Origin: Hymenobacter psoromatis
Lineage (GTDB): Bacteria; Bacteroidota; Bacteroidia; Cytophagales; Hymenobacteraceae
Assembly: GCF_020012125.1 (NCBI RefSeq)
Contig: NZ_JAIFAG010000001.1
Span: 1,550,001 to 1,614,000 of the forward strand
Reading direction: 5' to 3'
DNA: 64,000 bases
Position numbers and translations under genes: made by a program. Shown piece after piece: positions 8,850 through 17,296 of this stretch (position 1 is its first letter; each line of letters begins with the position of its first letter). A model generated the notes under the pieces. That model was given only the letters and a program-made list of their open reading frames with translations. It did no database searches and was not told where the DNA came from.

Positions 8850-9715
8850 GCCGCTACGCCTTCGTCGCGGCCTGCACCGAGCCGTGGCCGGTGCAGTTCC
8901 TGTGCCGAGTGCTGGGCGTGAGCCCGGCCGGCTACTACCAGTGGCGGCAACAGCCGGCCGCCGCGCCGGCCCCGTGGCAGGCAGCGGCGCAAGCGGCGTT
9001 CACGCGCCACGCCCGGCGCTACGGCACCCGGCGGCTGCGGGCCGAGTTGCACGCCGAGGGACACGCCGTGGGCCGCTACGCCCTGCGCACGTGGCTGCGC
9101 GGCCAAGGCTTGCAGGCGCTGAGCACCCGCCCGCACCGGCCCCGCACCACGGTGGCCGACCCGGCCGCTGTGGTGGCCGAAAATCGGCTACTCGGCCAGC
9201 CCGCGCCCACCGCTCCCGACCAAGGGTGGGTCGGCGACATCACGTATTTGCCGCTCGTGGGCGGCCGCTGGTGCTACCTGGCCACCTGGCGCGACACCTG
9301 CTCGCGCCGGGTGGTGGGCGGGCACCTGGCTGCGCAGATGCCTACCGAACTTGTGCTCCACGCCCTGGAACAAGCCCTGACGCTGCGCCAGCCCGCGCCG
9401 GGCTTGATTATTCACGCCGACCGCTGCAGCCAGTACACCAGCGTTGCCTGCCGCGCCCGCATCGAAAAGGCCAAGGCCCTGCCCAGCTTCAGCCGACCGG
9501 GCAATCCCTACGACAACGCCCAGGCCGAGGCCGGCTGGAGCACCCTCAAAACCGAACTGCTGCCCCACGGCACTGCGTTTGCCTCGCTCGAAGAAGCCCG
9601 TTTGGAAGTTTCTTGGTACCTCGATACCTACTTCAACCTCGACCGCCGCCACTCCGCCCTCGGCTACCGCTCGCCCCACCAATTCGAACGCGACCTGAAA
9701 CTCAACCTATCTTAG
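8846..9715 (+). CDS. IS3-family transposase OrfB (DDE integrase core)
   Basis: A 289-residue integrase-core protein. The start ATG at 8846 (MSRYAFVAACT) overlaps the orfA stop; the same frame is open upstream, which permits a frameshifted OrfAB product. Catalytic residues are visible as WVGDITYLP (first D), IIHADRCSQYTS (second D; most relatives have HSDRGSQY) and DNAQAEAGWSTLKTE (E). The C-terminal HSALGYRSPHQFE motif is typical. The length is normal and no damage is visible. Confidence 0.92.
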   Translation: MSRYAFVAACTEPWPVQFLCRVLGVSPAGYYQWRQQPAAAPAPWQAAAQAAFTRHARRYGTRRLRAELHAEGHAVGRYALRTWLRGQGLQALSTRPHRPRTTVADPAAVVAENRLLGQPAPTAPDQGWVGDITYLPLVGGRWCYLATWRDTCSRRVVGGHLAAQMPTELVLHALEQALTLRQPAPGLIIHADRCSQYTSVACRARIEKAKALPSFSRPGNPYDNAQAEAGWSTLKTELLPHGTAFASLEEARLEVSWYLDTYFNLDRRHSALGYRSPHQFERDLKLNLS

Positions 9716-9885
9716 CTCATTGTCCGTTTTTACTGGACCACCCCAGTACTGTGGCTTAAATTTGAGGTATGGAGACAAGCCGGTGTTACCCCAGCAATAT
9801 TAGCCTTGGTTAAAAGTTTGGTCCAAAAGTCGCATTTACCCATTCCTAATCCGCTCCCGTAATGCGCTGCTTGCTCCGCGGGCCG

Positions 9886-10794
9886 CTACGCTGGAAAGGA
9901 AACGCCGGTCGCCTGCTCGGCTAGGTGCCACAATTCTTTGGCTATGGTTTCATCTAAGGCGTGCGGCGCAATGGGGGCCTCGGCGGGATAGCCCCGAAAG
10001 CCCCCGTTCTGGTCGGGACTGTACAGTTTGCCGCCAGCGGCCTCGGGGGCCGCCGCCGCGTAGAGCACCGTCAAGGCCCCTTGCCAGGGTTCCATCGGTG
10101 GGCCGCCCCACCGCACTTCGGCCGCCGCCAGGTACTCGGCGCTAATATCCAGCGCCCACGAAGTCCGGTTCGCGCCGGGTTGAGCGGCCATCGAGAGCAC
10201 CTGCCCATGCGTGGCCGTTATACGGCGCTGTAATTCGAGGGCAAACAGTAGGTTAGCCAACTTGCTTTGCCGGTACTCGCGCAGCGCGTCGTAGTCTTTT
10301 TCCAAGCGCAGGTTTGTCAAGTCGAGCCGTCCGTCCAGATAGCCCATGCTGCTCACCGTCACCACCCGCGCGCCGGGCATCGCGTTGAGCAACGGATACA
10401 AGCGGCCGGTCAGGGCAAAATGACCTAAGAAATTTACCCCAAATTGCAGCTCGTAGCCTTCGGCGGTGGTACTGGCGGCGGGCGGGACCATTGCGGCGGC
10501 GTTGTTCACCAATACGTGCAGCCGCGGATGCTGCTGCCGAAAGGTATCAGCAAACTGGTGGACCTGGCCTAAGTTAGCCAAATCCAAGTGCGCCACTGCC
10601 AACGTGCCGGCACCGCCAAGCTGTTGCATGGTCCCTTGCGCGTGCTGAGCGTTGTCGAGGTTGCGGCAGGCCAGTACCACGTGCGCGCCAGCCTGGTAAA
10701 GAGCCAGGGCGGTTTCGTAACCTATCCCCGTGTTAGCCCCGGTGACAAGTACCGTTTTGCCAGCTAAGTCCGGCAACTGCTGCGTGGTCCACAT
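9886..10794 (-). CDS. Short-chain dehydrogenase/reductase (retinol-dehydrogenase-like)
   Basis: A 302-residue classical/extended SDR. The cofactor loop is TGANTGIG near residue 20, followed by LACRNLDNAQ, whose Arg suggests NADP(H) preference. The NNAA motif sits near residue 95, and the active-site Ser (VTVSSMGYLDG) is followed by YRQSK for Tyr and Lys. This layout matches WW-domain-oxidoreductase/retinol-dehydrogenase-type SDRs, whose substrates are rarely known in bacteria. The gene stands alone between the IS3 element and a 246-bp gap (10795-11040) in which I see nothing recognisable. Confidence 0.85.
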   Translation of the reverse strand: MWTTQQLPDLAGKTVLVTGANTGIGYETALALYQAGAHVVLACRNLDNAQHAQGTMQQLGGAGTLAVAHLDLANLGQVHQFADTFRQQHPRLHVLVNNAAAMVPPAASTTAEGYELQFGVNFLGHFALTGRLYPLLNAMPGARVVTVSSMGYLDGRLDLTNLRLEKDYDALREYRQSKLANLLFALELQRRITATHGQVLSMAAQPGANRTSWALDISAEYLAAAEVRWGGPPMEPWQGALTVLYAAAAPEAAGGKLYSPDQNGGFRGYPAEAPIAPHALDETIAKELWHLAEQATGVSFPA

Positions 10795-11040
10795 ATATTA
10801 AGTGCGTTGAGTTTTTGGCAAATGTCGGGCCGAATGTTGGGAGCTGGTTTGTTGAATGGCTCATTTTGGGGTAGCTAGACATAAGTGAATACGCTAGCAA
10901 ATACGACTTTTGGATTAACTTTTAACCGGGGCGATTTCTACCCGTCGCTACGTGGGGCAGGCAGCCTGTTGGTCAGGCTTGCTTAACGCAGTGAGGAATA
11001 AAATCAAGTACCTGGCCCATAACTTGCCGGAACCGATTCC

Positions 11041-12282
11041 TTACAGGGTAAGCTGCTCCCAAAAGACCACTTTCCCTTTTTGGGCCTGCACGAACCGCAC
11101 ACCCCCGTCCTGCGAAATGACAATGGCCATGCTTTCGGGTTCGGCTAAGCACAGGCGGTAGGCAGCGCGGTGGCGGGTGCCGCCCTGGTCGGCGGCTTCC
11201 ATTTGCAGCTGGGTCGCGCCGGGGTTTTGCGCCCGGTACACATGTGTCAGGGCCAGCTTGGGGGCGTAAACCTCAATGCCGAAGCCAATGATGGCTAACT
11301 GCTTGGTCACTACCAGCGCCCCGTCCACGGTCATTAAATCAGCCAGCAGGTCGGCGTACTGACTCACGGCCGCTTCCAGCTCCAGCAGCCGGGCATCATC
11401 CGCCCGCCGGTAGCGGCTCCAGGTAATGTCGCCCAGCTCGCCGAGGCGGGCGATGATGGCCACTTGCAAGCCGTTGTAGTAGTGCGCCTGGGTAGGCAGG
11501 CGCACGGGATATTTGGGCCGCAGCGTGGCGGCCGGCCCCACGCAATGGGCCACGCTGGTGGTGGGCACGTAGGCCAGCATCCCGCCGTGGCCGCTGGCGC
11601 GCGCCCGCGCCACCACGCGCCGGGTAACGTGGTGCGCTAGCTCCGCGAGCAGGGGCATCAGGTCGGGGGGCGCGGCGAGGCCCGCCGCCGCGAGCTGGGG
11701 TCCGAGCACGTCAATATTTTCCGCGAAGCGGCCCTGCGACCAGGCCAGCGGGTACTCCACGAAGCCGTGGCCTTCGACGTGGCCGTACTGCAAAGTCAGC
11801 ACCCGGTCGCGGCCGTAATAAAACACCAGGTTGCCGGGGCCGCAGATTTCGAGCAGCAGGGTTGGCGGCGTAGGACTGGGCGCAAAGGGCCGGGCCTTCC
11901 CGGGCTGGCCCCAGGGCGAATGATTCCGCAGCAGGCCCCAGATGAGTAAGCCGGCGGCCGTATCAGCGCGGACAGCCAGCAGGCTGCTGGGCGAGCGAAG
12001 CGCCGGACCGAGTCGACGAATCTCCTGCGCCTCGTAGGGCCGGGGCGTGGCCAGCTCCAACACGTAGGGGCCGTTGTTTTCCGGGGCGTGCGGCAAGTCT
12101 TCCAACGCGCTTAAGATAAGCCGGCAGCGCACCGGCTGGCCTTCCTCAACCAGCAAGCTGGCCTGATACGCGACAGAAATAAAGGATTCTAGCTCTGGCA
12201 GCGGTGGTAAGGGGCTAGCCGCCGCCGGCCAGCGGACCAGCAGCTCGGTCGCCAAATGGCCGGGATAATAATGAAGTTTCAT
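11041..12282 (-). CDS. DisA-type diadenylate cyclase (DAC) domain protein with a large N-terminal region
   Basis: A 413-residue protein starting at MKLHYYPGHL (ATG 12282). The last ~110 residues form a DAC domain, the fold that makes cyclic di-AMP. Both signature motifs are present: DGA (residues 320-322, in TVDGALVV) and GGTRHRAA (RHR 370-372), followed by AIVISQDGGVRFV. The N-terminal ~300 residues match no enzyme I know and resemble the probable sensor regions (DACNV type) found before DAC domains in Bacteroidota. It is the last gene of a minus-strand run that begins with the RND efflux genes and follows an acyl-carrier-like protein by 110 bp. Activity is predicted from motif retention only; the canonical CdaA synthase would be encoded elsewhere. 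Confidence 0.75.
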   Translation of the reverse strand: MKLHYYPGHLATELLVRWPAAASPLPPLPELESFISVAYQASLLVEEGQPVRCRLILSALEDLPHAPENNGPYVLELATPRPYEAQEIRRLGPALRSPSSLLAVRADTAAGLLIWGLLRNHSPWGQPGKARPFAPSPTPPTLLLEICGPGNLVFYYGRDRVLTLQYGHVEGHGFVEYPLAWSQGRFAENIDVLGPQLAAAGLAAPPDLMPLLAELAHHVTRRVVARARASGHGGMLAYVPTTSVAHCVGPAATLRPKYPVRLPTQAHYYNGLQVAIIARLGELGDITWSRYRRADDARLLELEAAVSQYADLLADLMTVDGALVVTKQLAIIGFGIEVYAPKLALTHVYRAQNPGATQLQMEAADQGGTRHRAAYRLCLAEPESMAIVISQDGGVRFVQAQKGKVVFWEQLTL

Positions 12283-12392
12283 CTTCCGAAAGCGACGGGT
12301 TGAGCCGGGATTAGATAGATTAAGGGTGAAAAGTACCAGCACTACTTGAAGCTGAGCAGCAAGTGAATGACCTAATGACCCGCTTTTACTTG

Positions 12393-12665
12393 TCAGGCTT
12401 TCGGCACCACTTGCTCATGCAAAAAGCCTACAAAGTCGCCGGGGGTGCGCAGGGGCACTTCGTCGGGAATGGTGAGCTGGAAGCGGCTTTCCACGGCCAG
12501 AATGATGTCCACCATGTCTATGGCCTCGAAGCCAAACTCACGCGGCAGGTCGGTGGTAGGATGCAGGTGGTTCAGCCGGATGCCTTTGCGCTGGCTGATA
12601 AGTCGCCGTACCTGCTGCATCAATGCAGCGAAGGCCGCTTCGGAAGAATACTGATGCGAAAGCAT
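12393..12665 (-). CDS. Acyl-carrier-protein-like protein lacking the phosphopantetheine serine
   Basis: A 90-residue four-helix carrier-protein fold: hydrophobic helix I (ALMQQVRRLISQRKGI), the DLPREFGFEAIDMVDIILAVE segment that aligns with the canonical LGxDSLDxVEL helix II, then SRFQLTIPDEVP and TPGDFVGFLHE. At the invariant DSL site the sequence is E-A-I with codon GCC, so alanine (residue 48) replaces the serine that carries 4'-phosphopantetheine. The protein probably cannot be a thioester carrier and may act as a binding or regulatory partner. It lies 67 bp after tolC and 110 bp before the DAC-domain gene. Confidence 0.8.
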   Translation of the reverse strand: MLSHQYSSEAAFAALMQQVRRLISQRKGIRLNHLHPTTDLPREFGFEAIDMVDIILAVESRFQLTIPDEVPLRTPGDFVGFLHEQVVPKA

Positions 12666-12731
12666 AAGCCAAGAGAAAAAAGGGTGAAAATGAGCCGGGC
12701 ACTTTCTGCCAGCCAGTAGCCCCGCCCGCCG

Positions 12732-14006
12732 CTACTCGCCGGTGGCCTTCACCAGCGCAGCCTCAGCAATGCGGTATTCCGCCTTGGCATCGACCAGCGC
12801 GGCGGCGGCCTGCTGGGTTACGGTCTGGGCTTCGAGCAAATCGGGGAGCGCGAGCAGACCGGCGTGGAAGCGGTTGTCGTTCAGGCGCTGGTTTTCCTGT
12901 GCTTGTTCCACGCTCAGGCGTTGCAGCGCCACGCGCCGGGCCGCCTGATTGAGGCGCAGCAGGTCGCGGCTGATTTCCAGCGCCACCTGCTGGCGCGCTT
13001 CTGCTAGGTCGGCCTGGCTGGCCTGGGCCTGGTAGCGGCGTTGCGATTCGAGCAGCCGGTTTTCCCGCCAGTGCACCAGGGGCAGGTTCAGGCTCACTAC
13101 CGCGTAGGCGGGGGTGTAGCTGGTTTCGGGCAGCAGAAAGCTCGGCTTCTGCTGCAAATAGAGCGCGTTCACGCTGCCTGCAATTTGGGGTAGGCGGGCG
13201 CTGCGGGCCAGCACGATTTGCAGCGAATCGGTCTGGTTGGCCAGTGCGAGCTGGCGCAGCTCGGGCCGCTGGGCCAGGGCGCGCTGGGCATAGTCGGCGG
13301 GGCCGACGGGCGCGAAATCGCCCTCAATGGATTCGGCCAGGCGCAGCGAATCTTCGGCGGGGCGGCCGATGAGCTGGCTGAGCACCAGCCGGCTCAGGCG
13401 CTGCTCGTCGCGGGTGCGCAGCAGGCGCACTTCGGCATCGCGCAGCTGCACCTGCGCCCGCAGCAGGTCGGCCTTGTAGCCGATGCCCGCCTGGTACTTG
13501 TTGTCGAGGTCGCGCACCAGGGCTTGCAGCTGGGCACGGTTACCAGCGGCCAGCGCCACCTGCTCGCGCAGGGCCACGGCCTGCCAGTAGGTCTGGTCGG
13601 TTTCGACGATTAATTCCTGCCGGGTCTTGCGCACGTCCTCGGCCGATACTTGCGTATTAAGGCCCGACAAGGCGATTTGGGCGCGTACCCGCCCGCCCGC
13701 GTAGATGGGCTGGTTCAGGGCCAGGCCGCCGGTGATGCCCTGGGCCTGCAAGGGCGTGCCGCGCACGCCACGCACGAAGTAGCCGGTGCTGGTGAAATCG
13801 AGCTTAGGCAGGCGGCTGGTTTGGGCGGCGCGGTAGGCGGCCTCGGTGGCCTGCTGCTTGCGGCGGGCTGAGGTCAGGCGCTGGTTCTGGCTCAGGGCCA
13901 GCGCCCGGCACTCGGCCAGAGTCAGCGGGGCGGGAGCAGCGGGCACGGTTTGGGCGTAGAGGCCCGGAACCAACAGCCCCAGGCCCACGCAGAATAGGAG
14001 TTTCAT
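12732..14006 (-). CDS. TolC-family outer-membrane efflux channel
   Basis: A 424-residue outer-membrane factor for a tripartite pump. An N-terminal signal peptide (KLLFCVGLGLLVPGLYAQ) is followed by LTLAECRALALSQNQRL, the characteristic first repeat. Two OEP repeats of long amphipathic helices follow, with QRPELRQLALANQTDSLQIVLARSARLPQ opening the second. Length is at the lower end of the family. It is the third structural gene of the efflux operon, 133 bp after the RND pump; that gap holds a 21-bp dyad (14030-14050). Confidence 0.9.
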   Translation of the reverse strand: MKLLFCVGLGLLVPGLYAQTVPAAPAPLTLAECRALALSQNQRLTSARRKQQATEAAYRAAQTSRLPKLDFTSTGYFVRGVRGTPLQAQGITGGLALNQPIYAGGRVRAQIALSGLNTQVSAEDVRKTRQELIVETDQTYWQAVALREQVALAAGNRAQLQALVRDLDNKYQAGIGYKADLLRAQVQLRDAEVRLLRTRDEQRLSRLVLSQLIGRPAEDSLRLAESIEGDFAPVGPADYAQRALAQRPELRQLALANQTDSLQIVLARSARLPQIAGSVNALYLQQKPSFLLPETSYTPAYAVVSLNLPLVHWRENRLLESQRRYQAQASQADLAEARQQVALEISRDLLRLNQAARRVALQRLSVEQAQENQRLNDNRFHAGLLALPDLLEAQTVTQQAAAALVDAKAEYRIAEAALVKATGE

Positions 14007-14029
14007 CAGTAAAAAGCTACGGTTTCAAG

Positions 14030-14050
14030 TGGACTAAATTTTTTAGTCCA
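14030..14050. promoter_or_regulatory. Palindrome upstream of tolC (possible TetR operator)
   Basis: TGGACTAAA and TTTAGTCCA face each other around TTT in the gap between the RND gene and tolC. The AGTCC/GGACT half-sites are shared with the repeated elements upstream of the efflux adaptor gene (18384-18409, 18486-18511), suggesting the same repressor may bind here. Assignment to the TetR protein is inference. Confidence 0.5.
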
Positions 14051-14139
14051 ACGTATTATATTGGTAATCAAGGTGTAGTCTAGCATTTACCGCAGGCAGC
14101 TATCAGGCTACACCCTAGATGGCTACTGCCCTACCCCCA

Positions 14140-17100
14140 TTACCCCGCCACGGCCAGCGCCGGCTCGTCCTCGTGGTTCTCAACCGGCGTTTTTTGCCCG
14201 CGCAGCGACACGTAGTAGAGCACTGGCACCACGAACAGGGTCATTACCATTGCCACCATAATGCCGAAGGCGATGACGCTGCTCAGCGGCGACCACAGCG
14301 GCGACTTGCTGAGTATCATGGGGATAACACCCACGGCCGCGGCCGACGAGGTGAGGAAGATGGGCCGCATCCGGCGGTGGGCCGAGGCGATAGCCGCCTC
14401 CTTGACCGAGTAGCCATGCTCGCGCACCAGCTCGTCGGCGTAATCCACCAGGATGATGCCGTTGCGCACTACGATGCCCAGCAGGCTGTTGATGCCCAGA
14501 AACGCGGTCATACCCAGCGGGTTATCCGTTAGCCAGAGGCCAAACATGGCTCCCGGCAAACTCAGGAAGAACGTGGAGAGCACGATGAGCGCCCGGCCCA
14601 GGTGGCGGAATTGCAGTAGTAGCGTTACGAAAATCAGCAAAAAGCTCAGCGCCAGCGCCAGATTGGTATTGGGCGCGGCGTCGCGGCCCGACTCGTCGTC
14701 GCCGCCGTATTCGAGGTGGGTGCCAGCCGGCAGCTTCAGCGCGTCAAGTTGGGGCCGCACATCGGCCAGAATCTGGCTGGCCACCCGGCCAAAATCCGTG
14801 TCGCTGCTCACCGTGAGGGTGCGCAGGCCGTTGCGGCGCACGATGTTGCTCAGGTGCCAGGCCGGCACCACGTCCGCTACCTGGCGTAGCGGCACCTTGG
14901 TGTTATAGGCGGTGGTCACGTACACTTGGCTGATGTCGCTGAGTTGCTGCCGGTCCTGCGCGTCCAGGCGCAGCACGATATCGAGGGGTTTGTCACCCTC
15001 CCAGAGCGTCGAAACGACCCGGCCCTTGAGGTTACCGCCCAGGGTTTGGGCCACCGCCTCCCGGCTCACGCCTAGGCGGTCGGCCTCATCGGGCTTCACC
15101 TCCACGTTCACGCCCAGGTAGGGATTGCGCCAGTCGTCGCGCACGAAGTGGGTATTGGGGGTGGCGGCGAAAATCTGCGCCACCTGCTGGCCTACCCGGC
15201 GCAAATTGGCCGCTTCGTCACTCACCACGCGCACTTCCAGCGGCGCTTTGGTTTCCTTCCAGCTCAGGCGGCGCACCCGCACCGAGCCCTCGGGCACCAG
15301 CTTTTGCAGCGAGTGGGCGTACTTTTTGGCCAGCTCCACGGTGGCCTCGCCGCTGGTCGTGTTGATGAAAATCTGGGCGTAGTTCTCGGCCGGTGCCTCG
15401 GGGGCGTAGCTCGAATAGAAGCGCGGCGAGCCGGTGCCGATGAAGCTCACGACCTGCTCAATGCCCTTATTACCCTTGATGGCGGCCGTTACGCGGTCCA
15501 CGGCCTTTTCGGTTTGGGCTTCGGGCGTGCCCTCAGGCAGCCACAATTCCAGGTTGAACTGGTCGCGCTCCGAGTAGGGCAAGTACTCAAACTTGACCTG
15601 CGAGCCGAACACGCCGGCGAAAATCAGCGACGAAAAACCCAGTGTCAGCACCAGCTTGGGGTGCTCAAAACTCCAGTCCACGGCCCGGTTGAAGCGCGCC
15701 TGCACCCGGTCAATGACCGAGAGCTTGGGGGCCGGTGCGCCCGCCGGGCGCGGCGCGTGCAGGCCCTTGCGAATGGCGAAGTAGCACATCGAGGGCGTGA
15801 GCAGCATCGAGACCGTGAACGAGACCGTCAGGGCCACCGCCACCGTGGCCGGAATGTGCAGCGAAAACTCCCGCGTGAGGCCAGTGTAGACGATGGCCGA
15901 GGGTAAGAAAGCGAAAATGATGGTGGCCGTGGCCGCCAGCACCGGCACGAATAAATCGGTGGCCGAGCGCCAGGCGGCCGTCCAGCGGTCCATGCCCTCG
16001 TCGAGCTTCTCCACGTAATTGTCCACCACCACAATGGCATCGTCCACCACCATGCCCAGCACAATCACCAGCGCCGCCAGCGACACCTGCTGAATCTCCA
16101 TGCCCAGCATATTCAAAATGGCGAACGTGATGAGGATGGACAGCGGGCAAGCAATGGCCGAAATCAGGGCAATGCGCAGAGGTAACAACAGCATGACCAC
16201 GGCAATGACCGAGGCCACGGCAATGCTCAGCTCCACGAAAAAATCGCGCAGCTTATGGTCCACCACCCGCGGCTGGCTCACGATTTCCTGCACCTTCACC
16301 CCGGCCGGAAATTTGGCCTCCACCTCTTTAATGCGGGCGCTGAGCTTATCGCCAAACCACACCATATTGTTGCCCGGCTGCATTTCCACCGTCAGCATCA
16401 CCGCCGACTGCCCATCAATCTTGATGCGCGAGGTCAACTCCTCGTTGCGGCGCTCCAGCTGCGCCACGTCGCGCAGCCGCACCTGGTTGCCAGTCGCGGG
16501 GTTGCTGTACACCAGTTGATTAGCCAGCTCCTGCTGCGAGCGGAACAGCCCCTCAGTAAATACCGGTACCCGAGCATCGGGCAGCGTCAGCTCGCCCGAG
16601 TAGTTCACGTTGTTCTGGCCTTGCAGCACCCGCCCGATTTGGGCGGCATCCAGCCCGTATTGCCGCAGCTGGGCGGCCGAAGTCGTGACGTAGACCTGCT
16701 CGCGCTGTTCGCCGTAGCGCCGGATTTTTGACACCTGCGGCAGCGTTTTAATCGCATCTTCCAACTGGTCCAGGTACTCCTTGAGGTCGGCGTAGCTGCG
16801 GTTTTTCGCCGTCACGGCCAGCATCAAAGCCACCACGTCGCCAAACTCGCCGTTGACGAACGGCCCCTGCACGGCGGCGGGGTAGGCTTGGCGGTTGGCA
16901 TTGAGCCCGTCCTGAAGCTTAGCCCAGAACTTATCGGTGTCCGTCACCCAGTCTTGCAGCGTCACGTTTACTACCACCTCCCCGGCCTTGGTCGTGGAGT
17001 AGGTTTTCTCCTTGCGTATCTCCTTATAGCTGAACAGCTGCTGCTCCAGCTTCTTGGTCAGCTGGTTTTCCACTTCCAGCTCATTAGCCCCCGGATACAC

Positions 17101-17274
17101 CGCCAGCACCAGCCCCTGCCGGATGGTGATGTGGGGGTCTTCCATGCGCGGCATACTGTACACGGCCCACGCGCCCGCCAGCGCCAGCAGCAGCGTGAAG
17201 CCGAACGTCACCTGCCGGTATTTCATGGCCGCCTCAATTAAGTTGATGCGGCGCTTTGGTTTTGGGGGTTGCAT
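14140..17274 (-). CDS. RND efflux permease (HAE1/AcrB-like inner-membrane pump)
   Basis: A 1044-residue proton-driven inner-membrane pump. The start MQPPKPKRRINLIEAAMKYR (ATG 17274) is preferred over a frame extension that would overlap the adaptor gene. The family pattern is clear: TM1 (TFGFTLLLALAGAWAV), large periplasmic domain, a TM block near residues 330-540 with VVDDAIVVVDNYVEKLDEG (paired Asp of the proton relay), second periplasmic domain, and a C-terminal TM block with GIVVRNGIILVDYADE. It follows the adaptor by 22 bp. The drug or solvent substrate cannot be inferred. Confidence 0.93.
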   Translation of the reverse strand: MQPPKPKRRINLIEAAMKYRQVTFGFTLLLALAGAWAVYSMPRMEDPHITIRQGLVLAVYPGANELEVENQLTKKLEQQLFSYKEIRKEKTYSTTKAGEVVVNVTLQDWVTDTDKFWAKLQDGLNANRQAYPAAVQGPFVNGEFGDVVALMLAVTAKNRSYADLKEYLDQLEDAIKTLPQVSKIRRYGEQREQVYVTTSAAQLRQYGLDAAQIGRVLQGQNNVNYSGELTLPDARVPVFTEGLFRSQQELANQLVYSNPATGNQVRLRDVAQLERRNEELTSRIKIDGQSAVMLTVEMQPGNNMVWFGDKLSARIKEVEAKFPAGVKVQEIVSQPRVVDHKLRDFFVELSIAVASVIAVVMLLLPLRIALISAIACPLSILITFAILNMLGMEIQQVSLAALVIVLGMVVDDAIVVVDNYVEKLDEGMDRWTAAWRSATDLFVPVLAATATIIFAFLPSAIVYTGLTREFSLHIPATVAVALTVSFTVSMLLTPSMCYFAIRKGLHAPRPAGAPAPKLSVIDRVQARFNRAVDWSFEHPKLVLTLGFSSLIFAGVFGSQVKFEYLPYSERDQFNLELWLPEGTPEAQTEKAVDRVTAAIKGNKGIEQVVSFIGTGSPRFYSSYAPEAPAENYAQIFINTTSGEATVELAKKYAHSLQKLVPEGSVRVRRLSWKETKAPLEVRVVSDEAANLRRVGQQVAQIFAATPNTHFVRDDWRNPYLGVNVEVKPDEADRLGVSREAVAQTLGGNLKGRVVSTLWEGDKPLDIVLRLDAQDRQQLSDISQVYVTTAYNTKVPLRQVADVVPAWHLSNIVRRNGLRTLTVSSDTDFGRVASQILADVRPQLDALKLPAGTHLEYGGDDESGRDAAPNTNLALALSFLLIFVTLLLQFRHLGRALIVLSTFFLSLPGAMFGLWLTDNPLGMTAFLGINSLLGIVVRNGIILVDYADELVREHGYSVKEAAIASAHRRMRPIFLTSSAAAVGVIPMILSKSPLWSPLSSVIAFGIMVAMVMTLFVVPVLYYVSLRGQKTPVENHEDEPALAVAG

Positions 17275-17296
17275 AAAAAAAATAATGGGTAGAGGG

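Larger units (their letters stand above)
8478..9745 (+). mobile_element. IS3-family insertion sequence
   Basis: A 1268-bp element bounded by 25-bp imperfect terminal inverted repeats: the left end starts TGAGGTGGTC and ends AAACGGACA at 8502; the right end, read on the complementary strand from 9745, starts TGGGGTGGTC and ends AAACGGACA. Inside are overlapping orfA and orfB of IS3 type. The bases next to the two ends (GAT on the left, GTA on the right) show no obvious target-site duplication, suggesting that one flank was rearranged after insertion. Both transposase frames are intact, so the element may still be active. Confidence 0.9.

Noticed and set aside
8843..9136. Minus-strand protein inside the IS3 element
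   Set aside because: It overlaps both transposase frames and has no recognisable domain.
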